Assembly (NCBI GenBank): GCA_035541875.1
Contig: DATKML010000051.1
Location: 1 to 64,000 of the forward strand
Direction: 5' to 3'
DNA length: 64,000 nt
From: JAJPHI01 sp035541875
Lineage (GTDB): Bacteria; Desulfobacterota; Binatia; Binatales; Binataceae
Every line of letters starts with the position of its first letter. Positions within the stretch are counted from its first letter, which is position 1. Below, in pieces: positions 25,832 to 38,073 of this stretch. Under the pieces are notes generated by a model. It was not told the DNA's origin, ran no database searches, and saw only the letters and a program-made list of their open reading frames with translations. The translations under genes and the position numbers were made by a program.

Positions 25832-26740
25832 CTAGGCGGCGGCGCGAGAAACAAGCTCCATCATCTCGGCCAGTCCGTCTGCGAAGCTGATCTGCGGACG
25901 CCATCCGAGCGTCTCGACCGCGCGCGAAATGTCGGCGAGCGTAACTTCGGCATCGCCGGCGCGACGCGGACCGCGATGCTGCACGCGCGAGATCATATCC
26001 GCCAGTTCCTGAACCGAGATATTCGTCCCGCTTCCTACATTCAGTGTGACGCCACGAACCGGCTTCTCGTAGGCCACGATATTCGCCTCGACCACATCGC
26101 GGACATGGATAAAGTCGCGCCGCTGCTCGCCGGTACCGTGGATTTCGAGCGGTTGCCCGTCACGCCATCGGCGGAGAAAAACGCCCAGAACGAGCGCGTA
26201 CGCGCCTGCCTCGGGCTGACGAGGACCGTAAACGTTGAAATAGCGGAGCACCACCGTAGGAAAATCGAGCTGCCGATCGAACATCCGGCAATATTCCTCG
26301 CCGGTGTACTTGCTCAGCGCGTAGAAGTTGAGCAGATCGGGTCGCATATCCTCGCGATGAGGCCCCGGCTGATTACCGTAGTAAGTCGATGAACCGCTAT
26401 AGACCAGCTTCTTCACGCCGGCCTCGCGCGCCGCGATCAGAATATTCTGCGTGCCGACGATGTTCTTCTGAGTGCATTCGTCGATAGCGACCAATGACGG
26501 TGCCGCACGAGACATCGCGGCGGCGTGGAAGACGCCTCTAACGCCCTCGCAGGCTTCGCGGCAGATATCGGGATCAGTGATGTCGCCGCGAATGAACTGA
26601 ACCGCGGGCGGAACCCATTCGAGTCGACCGTAGACCAGATTGTCGACGACTCGAACCTGATAGCCCAACTCGAGGAGTCGTTCCGTCAGATGACTTCCGA
26701 TAAACCCCGCCCCACCTGTAACCAGCACCGTATCTTTCAT
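25832..26740 (-). CDS. NAD-dependent epimerase/dehydratase (GalE-like, extended SDR)
   Basis: 302 residues. TGGAGFIGSHL binds NAD, SGSSTYYG carries the catalytic Ser/Thr and YALSK carries the Tyr-Lys pair. RYFNVYGPRQ and RDFIHVRD are nucleotide-sugar signatures of the GalE/WbpP branch. It probably epimerises or oxidises an NDP-sugar. It is last in the six-gene operon and overlaps the nucleotidyltransferase gene by four bases. Confidence 0.87.
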   Translation of the reverse strand: MKDTVLVTGGAGFIGSHLTERLLELGYQVRVVDNLVYGRLEWVPPAVQFIRGDITDPDICREACEGVRGVFHAAAMSRAAPSLVAIDECTQKNIVGTQNILIAAREAGVKKLVYSGSSTYYGNQPGPHREDMRPDLLNFYALSKYTGEEYCRMFDRQLDFPTVVLRYFNVYGPRQPEAGAYALVLGVFLRRWRDGQPLEIHGTGEQRRDFIHVRDVVEANIVAYEKPVRGVTLNVGSGTNISVQELADMISRVQHRGPRRAGDAEVTLADISRAVETLGWRPQISFADGLAEMMELVSRAAA

Positions 26741-27522
26741 CGCGATCCTAAACCCTCGAGACTGTTCGACTCACTCATGATTGATTGAAAGAAAGCGAGA
26801 TCCTGCGCCGTATTGATACCGCGAGCTTCGCGCTCATCGTCGATAACGAAGCGTCGCACGTCCCATCGGCTCGCCGACAGGTACGGCAAAAAAGGCAGGA
26901 AATTGATTTCGCCGGTCGCGCCTCCGACCTCTGGTGAGCGCCGATACGACTCCCAGCGTTCGTGAAGGTCAGCAACAGAGAGCACAAAAGTGCCGATATC
27001 GCTGTATCCACCCGGACTACAGCTATCCCCTTCGCGACTCTGCTTCACGGCAATAAGACGCTCCGCATCGAAAATATATTCGACGTAAGGTTGGCTCATC
27101 GCGACGACCGGGATAACGACTGTTCGATCGTCGCCGGCATGCAGCGCACAAGCTCGGCGCAACGTCGCGAGGGAGACGAAGACCTGATCGCCCCAAACGA
27201 TAAGGGCCGAGCGTGCGCGCGACCAGACTGGGTAGCCACGGAAGATCGCGTCACCCATCCCGCTTGGCTCCGGCTGGATACTCAACGTCACTTGATCGTC
27301 AAAGCCTTCGCGCTCGACTACTTCGCTTATTGGATCATAGCCGTCGGGTGAAACAATCAGATTGACGTGATCCGCTACCACGAGGAGTTTGCGGCAGAGC
27401 ACGCTCAGGATTGATCGGCCGTAGCCAAGCGGCGCGAGGATCTTGGGCTGATTCAGGCCGAGCCGACTGCCACGCCCCGCAGCTGGAACGACCGCGCAGA
27501 TCGAACGATCAATCTGCTTCAT
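26737..27522 (-). CDS. Sugar-phosphate nucleotidyltransferase-like protein (NTP transferase)
   Basis: 261 residues. VVPAAGRGSRLGLNQPKILAPLG is the GxGxR...PK signature of GlmU/RmlA-like pyrophosphorylases, and LIVWGDQVFVS holds the metal-side Asp. It should activate a sugar-1-phosphate with an NTP. It is GlmU-like in its N-terminal half but lacks the acetyltransferase domain. It overlaps both neighbours by four bases, between a HAD phosphatase or mutase and an NDP-sugar epimerase, which fits making an activated sugar. Confidence 0.8.
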   Translation of the reverse strand: MKQIDRSICAVVPAAGRGSRLGLNQPKILAPLGYGRSILSVLCRKLLVVADHVNLIVSPDGYDPISEVVEREGFDDQVTLSIQPEPSGMGDAIFRGYPVWSRARSALIVWGDQVFVSLATLRRACALHAGDDRTVVIPVVAMSQPYVEYIFDAERLIAVKQSREGDSCSPGGYSDIGTFVLSVADLHERWESYRRSPEVGGATGEINFLPFLPYLSASRWDVRRFVIDDEREARGINTAQDLAFFQSIMSESNSLEGLGSR

Positions 27523-28187
27523 GCGGACGCCGGCACCATCGAGGTAGAGGCGCCTTCAAGCGCGAGTTTCATCGTGTAGAAGTCCGGGAAATAGCTGTCT
27601 GCTGCACTGGCGATAACCGGATTATGCACTCCGATCACACGCAGGCCGGCGGCTTGGGCAGAGCGCACTCCGGCGGAGGCATCTTCCACTGCGATTGAAG
27701 AGGCTCGATCGAGTTCGAAACGCGCGAGGCAGGCCAGATAAGGAGCCGGCGCTGGTTTACCCGCGGGCGCATCTTCGGCCGTGATGACACCGGCGAGGTA
27801 GCCGCGTAATCCGCACGAGTCCAGTCCGCGTTGCACCGATTCGGCGCTTCCCGAACTTACGACAAAGCTCTCTGCTCCAAGCGCATCCACCGCGTCGAGA
27901 ATCGATCGGGCACCCGGAAAAGCCTTTAGGTGACCCTCCGCGACCGCCTCGCGATAGATCCGCTGCTTGGCCGACACACACCAATCGAGGGTGGCCACAT
28001 CATCGATTCCGAGGCGGACGAAACTATGACGCGTGGTCAGCCCTTTGATCGTCTCGTAATCGAACTGATCGAGCAGGCCGGGAGATACTGTCGAAAGCAC
28101 CATGCGAAAGGCCCACTCATGCAGTGGGGCCGAATTGACCAGGGTACCATCGAAATCGAAAAGGAAGGCGCGCGCCGACAAAATCAT
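27519..28187 (-). CDS. HAD-family hydrolase (beta-phosphoglucomutase-like)
   Basis: 222 residues. Motif I FDFDGTLVNS, motif II VVSSGS, motif III GKPAPAPY and motif IV AVEDASAGVRSA are complete, with a helical cap between motifs I and II. It may be a sugar phosphatase or a phosphomutase that feeds the next gene's nucleotidyltransferase. ATG at 28187 overlaps the stop of the fusion gene (ATGA); the longer frame to 28232 would overlap it much further. Confidence 0.88.
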   Translation of the reverse strand: MILSARAFLFDFDGTLVNSAPLHEWAFRMVLSTVSPGLLDQFDYETIKGLTTRHSFVRLGIDDVATLDWCVSAKQRIYREAVAEGHLKAFPGARSILDAVDALGAESFVVSSGSAESVQRGLDSCGLRGYLAGVITAEDAPAGKPAPAPYLACLARFELDRASSIAVEDASAGVRSAQAAGLRVIGVHNPVIASAADSYFPDFYTMKLALEGASTSMVPASA

Positions 28188-30118
28188 CGCAGTATCCCCA
28201 TCAGATTGGCGAACCCGCGCCGCAGCCGCCACTTCGGATCAGTGAAGCCGGCAAAGGTTCGATATTGGACTGGCAGTTCAGCGATTTCGATACGGTTTTG
28301 GACGAGCAGCTTCGTGATCGTCATCGGGGTCGCATGATGATCCGGTGCGAGCAGATTCTCGAGCGCATCGAGCTTCGCACGACTGTAGACGCGGAAGCCG
28401 GTCATGGGATCAGAAAAGATCACACCAAAGCGAAGGGCATGAAGCATGCTCAGGATGAAGGCGCCGGCGAAGCTCAGGCGATAGGCCAGGCCGCGTTCGC
28501 CATAGGCGGCGCGCAGCGAAGAATTGAACTGGCGGCGGCTCTGCGTGCGCGATCCATAGACGGCACCGAAAGGTCCCTGTTCGAGGACTTTCACGCCGAA
28601 AGCGATATCCCGCAGACGATACTCACCGTCGCCGGTAATCGTCGCGAGGTAGTCACTGCCACCGGCGCGCAACCAATCCGCGGTGACCGATACTTCGGGG
28701 AAAGAGCCGTCGCAACGCCACTCCTCAATCGCGAGACATGGTGGAACCGCCGGCAGTTTCGGCAGCTTGCCATGGACGCGCAGCACTACACGGCGGAAAT
28801 AGCGTGGCCACTGAAACTCAAGAAACTCTTCGACGAGTCCGTCGCCGGCCGGACGCCGCGAAAGATCGTAAAAGATTTCGAGCGAAGGCTTTTCTTCGTG
28901 CAGCTCGCGGCGGCGGCGCAGATCGAGCATCCGGGAAACGACCGCGTGGCCATTATGCGCCTGCGGGTTGAGATCGCTCTTGAAGGGACCGCGCACCACG
29001 GTCGCGTTCTTGTAACGGCGAAGCACCGCGAGCGGTTCACCCTCCAATCGGTCGGTGCGACGCGAAGCATCTTCGGGAATCAGAATATTGGTAATTGCGG
29101 GCGACGTGTTTTCCGGATCGCCCATATAGGTCAGCGCGCGATCGACCAGATTCTTCGCCATCAGGCCCTGGATATCGTGGTCGGGCGCAAGATTGGCGAC
29201 GAAGACTTTCATCGCCGCACGCGAAGTGCGCAGTGCGTCCCCTGCGATCCGATAGCTCGGAAAGAGTGACGAGTGCTGGGTACCGGGTCCGTAGACAATC
29301 AGATCGGCGTCGCGCAGAAAGCGACGCGCCTCTTCGGAAACTTCCGGTAGGGATTCGTGAGCCGCGAGCCACGATTCTTTGTACGCGACGCTCTCACCGC
29401 TTAATTCTTCGAGATCGCTTTCGCTCAGAGGCTCCGCCAGGAAGAAGATATTGCGAATCGGTACCGGCGATTGTGGACCGACAATTTCGACTTCGTGGGA
29501 GAGCAGTTCGCCATCCTCTTTGAGCGCGACCAGGATGCGATTTTCGCCGCTGCTTACGTTAACGAGCACGGCCTGCGAGCTGACTAGTCGGCTCATCACT
29601 TCAGAGGCGGCGTTAAAATTGCCACCTTGGCTGAGGTACGCCCCGGCAAAAAGCAGATTCCCAACGGCGCAGTCCCGAAAATCGAACTGCTTTACTGATC
29701 CGTTGGCGTAGTCGAAGAAAACTTTGAGCAGTCCGCGAACTGTGTCCGAGGCAGTTTCGTTGAGACCACCGAGAAGATCGCTCAGAGGAGTCGCGACCAA
29801 CTGTGTGTTGCCGCTTTGGGCGAACTCGCCCAGGCGTTCAACTTGCTCCTTCCCGAAGTCGAGGGGAAGGCGAAACTCGATGAGATTTTTCAGGGCGTAT
29901 TGCTCGTCGGAATAAAGGTCGAGCAGGTAGGAAAAGTTCTTGCGGAAATCGGACGGCCCGAGCATCCCGGGGATAAAATTGCGCAATGCGCCGGTCGACA
30001 GACCGTCGTCATAGGCGTTCACAAGCAGCGCGAGTTGCACGTCGGGCGTGCGCAGCAATTCGCGGACTATTGTCGCGCTGCCGCGACCTCCGCAGAACAA
30101 TGCAATCTTCGTCGCCAT
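28184..30118 (-). CDS. YvcK/CofD-like domain fused to a GT2-like domain
   Basis: 644 residues in two parts. Residues 1 to about 385 match the YvcK/CofD fold: IALFCGGRGSATIVREL loop, AYDDGLSTGALR (compare DDGGSSGxLR in YvcK), and DLIVYGPGTQHSSLFPSYRI (compare GPGSLYTSxIPN). Residues about 400 to 644 resemble a dolichol-phosphate-mannose-synthase-like GT2, with DPMTGFRVYSR and the pattern of the next gene's C-terminal half. Its DxD-like site is replaced by TGDGEY. CofD transfers a phospholactyl group from a nucleotide; YvcK binds UDP-sugar. The role here is unknown. The fusion is in the middle of a sugar operon and overlaps the HAD gene. Confidence 0.8.
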   Translation of the reverse strand: MATKIALFCGGRGSATIVRELLRTPDVQLALLVNAYDDGLSTGALRNFIPGMLGPSDFRKNFSYLLDLYSDEQYALKNLIEFRLPLDFGKEQVERLGEFAQSGNTQLVATPLSDLLGGLNETASDTVRGLLKVFFDYANGSVKQFDFRDCAVGNLLFAGAYLSQGGNFNAASEVMSRLVSSQAVLVNVSSGENRILVALKEDGELLSHEVEIVGPQSPVPIRNIFFLAEPLSESDLEELSGESVAYKESWLAAHESLPEVSEEARRFLRDADLIVYGPGTQHSSLFPSYRIAGDALRTSRAAMKVFVANLAPDHDIQGLMAKNLVDRALTYMGDPENTSPAITNILIPEDASRRTDRLEGEPLAVLRRYKNATVVRGPFKSDLNPQAHNGHAVVSRMLDLRRRRELHEEKPSLEIFYDLSRRPAGDGLVEEFLEFQWPRYFRRVVLRVHGKLPKLPAVPPCLAIEEWRCDGSFPEVSVTADWLRAGGSDYLATITGDGEYRLRDIAFGVKVLEQGPFGAVYGSRTQSRRQFNSSLRAAYGERGLAYRLSFAGAFILSMLHALRFGVIFSDPMTGFRVYSRAKLDALENLLAPDHHATPMTITKLLVQNRIEIAELPVQYRTFAGFTDPKWRLRRGFANLMGILR

Positions 30119-30146
30119 GGAATCCCCCCTTCTTGGACTCCCGGCT

Positions 30147-30947
30147 TCAGGACAGCGGACGTCTCAAGACGCCGCTCCCGAGCAACATCTGGCGCAGCGC
30201 GATATAGGTCACGAACAGGAACCGGTCACGCGCGCCGCGAAACAACTTCATATGGCTTTGCCCCGCACTGCGCGGACGATGCTCGATCGCCACTTCGACG
30301 ATCGGTACACCCGATTCGAGCAGGCGCGAAGTTATCTCGGTCGAGTAGTTCATCCCTTTCGCTTCGAAATCTAGCGCCCGCAAGAGCGGACCCCATACGA
30401 GCTTGAACGCGGAGTTAAAATCGCGAATCGAGCTGCCATGCAGCAGATTGCAAACCATCGCGCTGGCGTTAGTACCGAAGCGCGCAAAGAGACGATCCTT
30501 CTTCTGACGAACACCTATCGCGGCCGGCACCTGATTCCGGCGCAACTCGGTCAGCATCGTAGAAAGGTTCGTGATCGGGAACTGACCGTCGGAATCGATA
30601 AGCAAAATCCAGTCGAAGCGCGTCGCCGCGATAGCAGCCGTGAGCGCCGCAGCAGCACCCTGATTGGTGGCGAAATGGACGGGCCGAACCTCGGGGTACT
30701 CCTGCGCCATCGAGTCGAGAATCGCACCGGTGGCGTCGCGACTGCCGTCGTTGCATACGACGATCTCGAACTCCTCGATAGCATCCAGCTGACGCAGATG
30801 ATCGAGCCAGTCGCGCACCACCTGGCGAATACCCTCAGCCTCGTTGAAGGCCGGAGCGGCCAGCGACAATTTTATCGGTCCCTGAAATGCCGACGGATCG
30901 GGCAGATAGCAACTGCGTATTCCGCGATGATCCTCGGCGAGAGTCAT
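30147..30947 (-). CDS. GT2 family glycosyltransferase (DPM1/ArnC-like)
   Basis: 266 residues. AAPAFNEAEGI, VCNDGSRDAT and LLIDSDGQFP (the DxD) are the standard GT-A signatures. FRGARDRFLFVTYIALR near the end is the dolichol-phosphate or undecaprenyl-phosphate sugar transferase pattern. No membrane helix is obvious, so it likely acts at the inner face of the membrane. It lies 28 bases upstream of the YvcK/CofD fusion, whose C-terminal half looks like a diverged copy. Confidence 0.9.
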   Translation of the reverse strand: MTLAEDHRGIRSCYLPDPSAFQGPIKLSLAAPAFNEAEGIRQVVRDWLDHLRQLDAIEEFEIVVCNDGSRDATGAILDSMAQEYPEVRPVHFATNQGAAAALTAAIAATRFDWILLIDSDGQFPITNLSTMLTELRRNQVPAAIGVRQKKDRLFARFGTNASAMVCNLLHGSSIRDFNSAFKLVWGPLLRALDFEAKGMNYSTEITSRLLESGVPIVEVAIEHRPRSAGQSHMKLFRGARDRFLFVTYIALRQMLLGSGVLRRPLS

Positions 30948-30951
30948 ACAG

Positions 30952-31992
30952 TTACATCACCGCCTTAACGAGGCGGAGTGCGCCCTGCTTCCAGGCCACG
31001 CGATGGCTCGTGCCGGTCTGCTGGGCCATCGCTTTGCCCTCGCGCAAATACCAATCGTAAGTCCCGATCATCGCCTCGCTGTTGCTAAAGCGCGGCTTCC
31101 ATCCGAGCGCCTGCAACTTGTCGGTGCTAACAAACGAATCCTGATCGGCGGTGTCGTAAACCCATCGATAGACCGGTGACAGGTGAAGTGCCGAAAGCAC
31201 GCCGAGAATCGCCTTCGTCGGCTGCGACGGGATATGCAGAATCCGGCTGCCGCTGCCGGCGTGTTCGAGCAGCATACCGAGGTCTTCGTTAACGGTGCCG
31301 AAACTGGTTGCGCCGGCGTTGTAGACTTCGCGATCTTTGCCGTGCAGCATCGCGACGTAGATCGCATCGACCAGGTCGCGCACCTCCATCAACTGGAAGC
31401 GATTCCGACCATTGCCGAGAACCGGGATCTTCTTGCCCGATTCGATCCAATCGAACAGCACCTGGAAAATGCCGAGACGACCGGTACCGATAAAGCTCTT
31501 GGGACGAATCCGGACAGTTTCAACGCCGCGCGCCTCGATGCAATATTTTTCAGCTCGGGCCTTCGCGATTCCGTAATCGCCCATCGGATCGAAGGGCGCA
31601 TCTTCCGCAATCGGATGGAAACGCGGCATACCATAGACCGCCGTGGTCCCAACGTAAACCACGCGCTTGACGCCGGCCTTGGCGCTAACTTCGAGCACGT
31701 CGCGCGTTCCTTCCGCGTTAACGGCGGCAATCTCGGCGGGTGCAGCCAGAGCCAGTTCGGCGGCGGCGTGAACGACGTAATCGGCATCCTGCAGGCTGCG
31801 CTCCAGTGCGGCGCGATCGCGGATATCGCCCTTAACGATCTCGACGCCATAAACGTGTTCGTCGGCGGGAAAATCTGCGCGGTCATAGGAGATAACCTGC
31901 TGACCACGGTCGATCAGGCCGCGACAAACGTGAACCCCGAGGAATCCGGCACCACCGGTAACCAGCCATTTGGCAGAAGAATCAGCAGCCAT
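30952..31992 (-). CDS. NAD-dependent epimerase/dehydratase
   Basis: 346 residues. VTGGAGFLGVHVC, YVGTTAVYG with a catalytic Ser/Thr, and YGIAKARAEKYC with the Tyr-Lys pair are extended SDR features. It opens the six-gene operon, with a good promoter at 32065-32092 and only four bases to the GT2 stop downstream. It acts on an NDP-sugar or a related carbonyl; which one cannot be said. Confidence 0.87.
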   Translation of the reverse strand: MAADSSAKWLVTGGAGFLGVHVCRGLIDRGQQVISYDRADFPADEHVYGVEIVKGDIRDRAALERSLQDADYVVHAAAELALAAPAEIAAVNAEGTRDVLEVSAKAGVKRVVYVGTTAVYGMPRFHPIAEDAPFDPMGDYGIAKARAEKYCIEARGVETVRIRPKSFIGTGRLGIFQVLFDWIESGKKIPVLGNGRNRFQLMEVRDLVDAIYVAMLHGKDREVYNAGATSFGTVNEDLGMLLEHAGSGSRILHIPSQPTKAILGVLSALHLSPVYRWVYDTADQDSFVSTDKLQALGWKPRFSNSEAMIGTYDWYLREGKAMAQQTGTSHRVAWKQGALRLVKAVM

Positions 31993-32064
31993 TCGCTTTC
32001 GATTATCTAAATAGGTCTTATTAGATTCTTATTTAATACTACGAATTTTTAAGAACTTGATTAC

Positions 32065-32092
32065 ATAGTAATTGGTGACCATATAGCGTCAA
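32065..32092 (-). promoter_or_regulatory. Sigma-70-like promoter of the sugar operon
   Basis: On the minus strand, TTGACG (32092-32087), a 16-base spacer and TACTAT (32070-32065) lie in an AT-rich 200-bp island (31993-32199) that contrasts with the GC-rich genes. The predicted transcript would have a leader of roughly 65 bases before the ATG at 31992. Confidence 0.55.
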
Positions 32093-32199
32093 TCATCTTT
32101 ATTGCAGACAAGCATCTGCGGGCTGCATTCCTCGATGCAGACGATAACGCAATACGATGTGCAGCACAGGTCGAGGGACCTAAGCTAGATATAGATTAG

Positions 32200-32718
32200 T
32201 TAATTATGATCGAGTGAAGCTTTAGATAGGATTGAGCGAGCTTTGACGATTAAACCGCGTTCGCTCTTATGGCTGGCGCGCGAGGGCGCCTCTTCGAGAG
32301 GAATCCAGCGTACTTCGTCGACTTCGTGGTCGTGATGGGCCGGATCGCCGCCGACACACTCCATCAGGTAAAAATGGACGCGCTTGAAGATCCGGATAGG
32401 TTGATCGGCGGGGCTGTCGCGCCATGAGTAAAGATAGGAGACCTGTCCGAGCTGCTCTCCTGGCGCAACTTTGAGGCCGCTTTCCTCCATCGCTTCGCGC
32501 ACGGCCGCGTCGAGCAGTGTCTCGCCCTGTTCGACATGACCTTTGGGCAGAACCCAAGTGGATTTGCCTGTGGGCCGCACGAGAACCACCTCGATACAGT
32601 CGGCACTTTCGCTGCGACGCCAGATCAGGCCGCCTGCCGAGACCTCGCGACGGACCTCCGGCACCTTACGTTTGCGACCCTCGCCATGGGCTCTGGGTTT
32701 TGGGGAACGACTCGGCAC
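32200..32718 (-). CDS. NUDIX hydrolase
   Basis: 172 residues with a full NUDIX box: GHVEQGETLLDAAVREAMEE then SGL (Gx5Ex7REUxEExGU). A basic N-terminal tail of about 25 residues precedes the core. It hydrolyses a nucleoside diphosphate linked to another moiety, for example an (di)adenosine polyphosphate or oxidised nucleotide. The start is a GTG at 32718 four bases after the recG stop, in the same operon. Confidence 0.9.
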   Translation of the reverse strand: MPSRSPKPRAHGEGRKRKVPEVRREVSAGGLIWRRSESADCIEVVLVRPTGKSTWVLPKGHVEQGETLLDAAVREAMEESGLKVAPGEQLGQVSYLYSWRDSPADQPIRIFKRVHFYLMECVGGDPAHHDHEVDEVRWIPLEEAPSRASHKSERGLIVKARSILSKASLDHN

Positions 32719-32722
32719 GCCT

Positions 32723-34865
32723 CTAGCCTATATCGGCAAGGCTGAAGCCTAAAGCCATCAGCTTGTTGATTTCGTGAGTCGCGTTGGTGGATTCCGCAGA
32801 TTCAAGGGCGGGATCCTTTCTGATCCACGCCTCGGCCAACTCGCCGGCCTGGGCGATAAGTGCCAAGTCTCCGATAAAGCGAGCGAACCGCAACGGCAGC
32901 GCGCCCGACTGACGTGTACCGAACAGATCGCCGGGACCACGGGTTTTCAGATCCAATTCGGCGACCTCAGCACCATTGGTGGTGCGCGACAAAGCTTCCA
33001 GACGAGCGCGGGCAGTAGCGTTAGCCTCAGATGAAACCAGCAGGCAGCATAGCGACGGAGCGCTACCCCGTCCGACGCGGCCGCGCAGCTGATGGAGCTG
33101 GGCGAGTCCGTAGCGCTCAGCCGCAGCGATAACGATGATCGTCGCTTCGGGCACGTCAACGCCAACTTCGACGACGGTCGTGGCGACCAGCACCTTGAGG
33201 CGTCCGTCGCGGAAATCGCGCATCACGCGATCTTTCTCCGCCGGGCGCATCCGGCCATGCAAAACACCAATCGCCTGCTCACCCACGATCCCGGCGAGCC
33301 GTTTCGAAGCCCCGGCGACAGACCGCGCAAAGCTGTCATCGGTTTCTTCTTCCTCGATCTGAGGCAGAACGTAATAGGCGCGATTGCCGCGCTTGAGCTC
33401 CTCGCGGAGCAGTCGATCGGCCTCGGCGAGGTCTTCGGCCGCGACCAGCTTCGTGGTGATTGGTGCTCGACCCGGCGGCAGTTCGTCCAGTTGCGAGACG
33501 GCGATATTGCGCAGCAGCGTCATCGCGAGACTGCGGGGAATCGGCGTCGCCGTCATCAGCAGGACGTTGGCCTCTGAGCCGCGGGCGACCAGACGCGCGC
33601 GATCGAAGACGCCGAAGCGATGCTGCTCGTCGATAATCGCGAGGCCGAGTTTGCCGACGCGCACCTCCCCCTGGAACAAAGCATGAGTGCCAAAGGCAAC
33701 TGCGATCTCACCACGCTGCAACGCCCGCAGAACGCGACCACGCTCTGCGGCAGTGAGCCGACCAGTGATCAGAACGCTGGTCACGCCGAGCGGACCGCAC
33801 ATCCGATTGAAATTGCGAAAATGCTGCTCGGCCAGAAGCTCCGTCGGCGCCATCATGACGGCCTGCCATTTTGATTCGACCGCCCGGAGGATCGCCGCGA
33901 AGGCAACCAGTGTCTTGCCGCTGCCCACGTCACCGATCAGGACCCGATTCATCTGCAGCGGCGCAGCAAGATCCTGCTCGATCTCCGCGATCGCGCGGGT
34001 CTGCGCGGCGGTCGGGGTATAAGGCAGCGATCGCAAGAATTCACTACTCAAGCTTGCGGGGCTGTCGAGCACGGCCCCGGCGCGACGGCCGAAGCGCACC
34101 CGGTCGCGTGCTAGGGCGAGTTGAAAACAGAACATCTCCTCAAGCGCGAGCGCCTGATGAGCGGGCGTTGCACCGATCTGCAAACCTTCGATATCGATAT
34201 CCGCTGGTGGCTGATGCAGCGACGCGAGCGCCTGCGCCACCGACGGCAAGGTGAGGATCGATCGCAGTTCCGGCGGAATCGCCCCGATATTACGGCTCTG
34301 CGAGCGGCGCAACGCTTCCCCGACTATCGTCGCGAAGAGCTTCTGCGGAAGTTCGGCGGGCAGGCTGTAGAGCGGACGAATCGCCGGCGGTTCGGAGCTC
34401 TTTAGCCGGTAAACCTCCGGATGGAGCATCTCCAGCGATCCACCCGTCCCGGCTGTAACACGTCCGTACAGAACGACCGGCTCACCCACCGGCATCCGGC
34501 CGTCGCCATAGAGATTGAACCAGGCGACCCTCAGAGCGGAGCCTGACGGCTCAATCAGATTCGCAGTAGTCATCCGCCGCGACCACATCCCGCGCATCGG
34601 CCGGGTCTTTAGATCGCTCAATATACCTTCGACTACCGCCGACTGCCCTTCGCGCAAATCGCTGACACGGTCGCGCCGTCGCAAATCTTCGTAACGATAC
34701 GGCAAATGGTAGAGGACGTCGGCGAAGGTCTCGAGACCACGGGCCTTCAGCGCCGCGAGGCGCTTCGGTCCGACACCCGAGACCGCCGCGAGACTCGCGG
34801 CGAGCGGATCAGAGGCGGCAGCAACTTTGGCGCGATCGGGACGAGACCCCGCTTCGACAGTCGCG

Positions 34866-34894
<29 letters not shown>
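32723..34894 (-). CDS. recG: ATP-dependent DNA helicase RecG
   Basis: 723 residues. It has an N-terminal wedge/OB region (DLREGQSAVVEGILSD), Walker A LIGDVGSGKTLVAF, a DEQH box (IIDEQHRFGVFDR), TATPIPRSLAMT and the C-terminal QLRGRVGRG motif. RecG reverses stalled forks and branch-migrates Holliday junctions. It starts at a GTG 29 bases inside the end of carB, so it is coupled to the pyrimidine operon. The far N-terminal 30 residues are Thr/Ala-rich and may be optional. Confidence 0.95.
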
Positions 34895-38072
<3,178 letters not shown>

Positions 38073-38073
38073 G

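Noticed and set aside
28265..29269. 334-codon plus-strand frame across the YvcK/CofD-GT2 fusion
   Set aside because: It lacks recognisable motifs and mirrors codon bias of the minus-strand gene.
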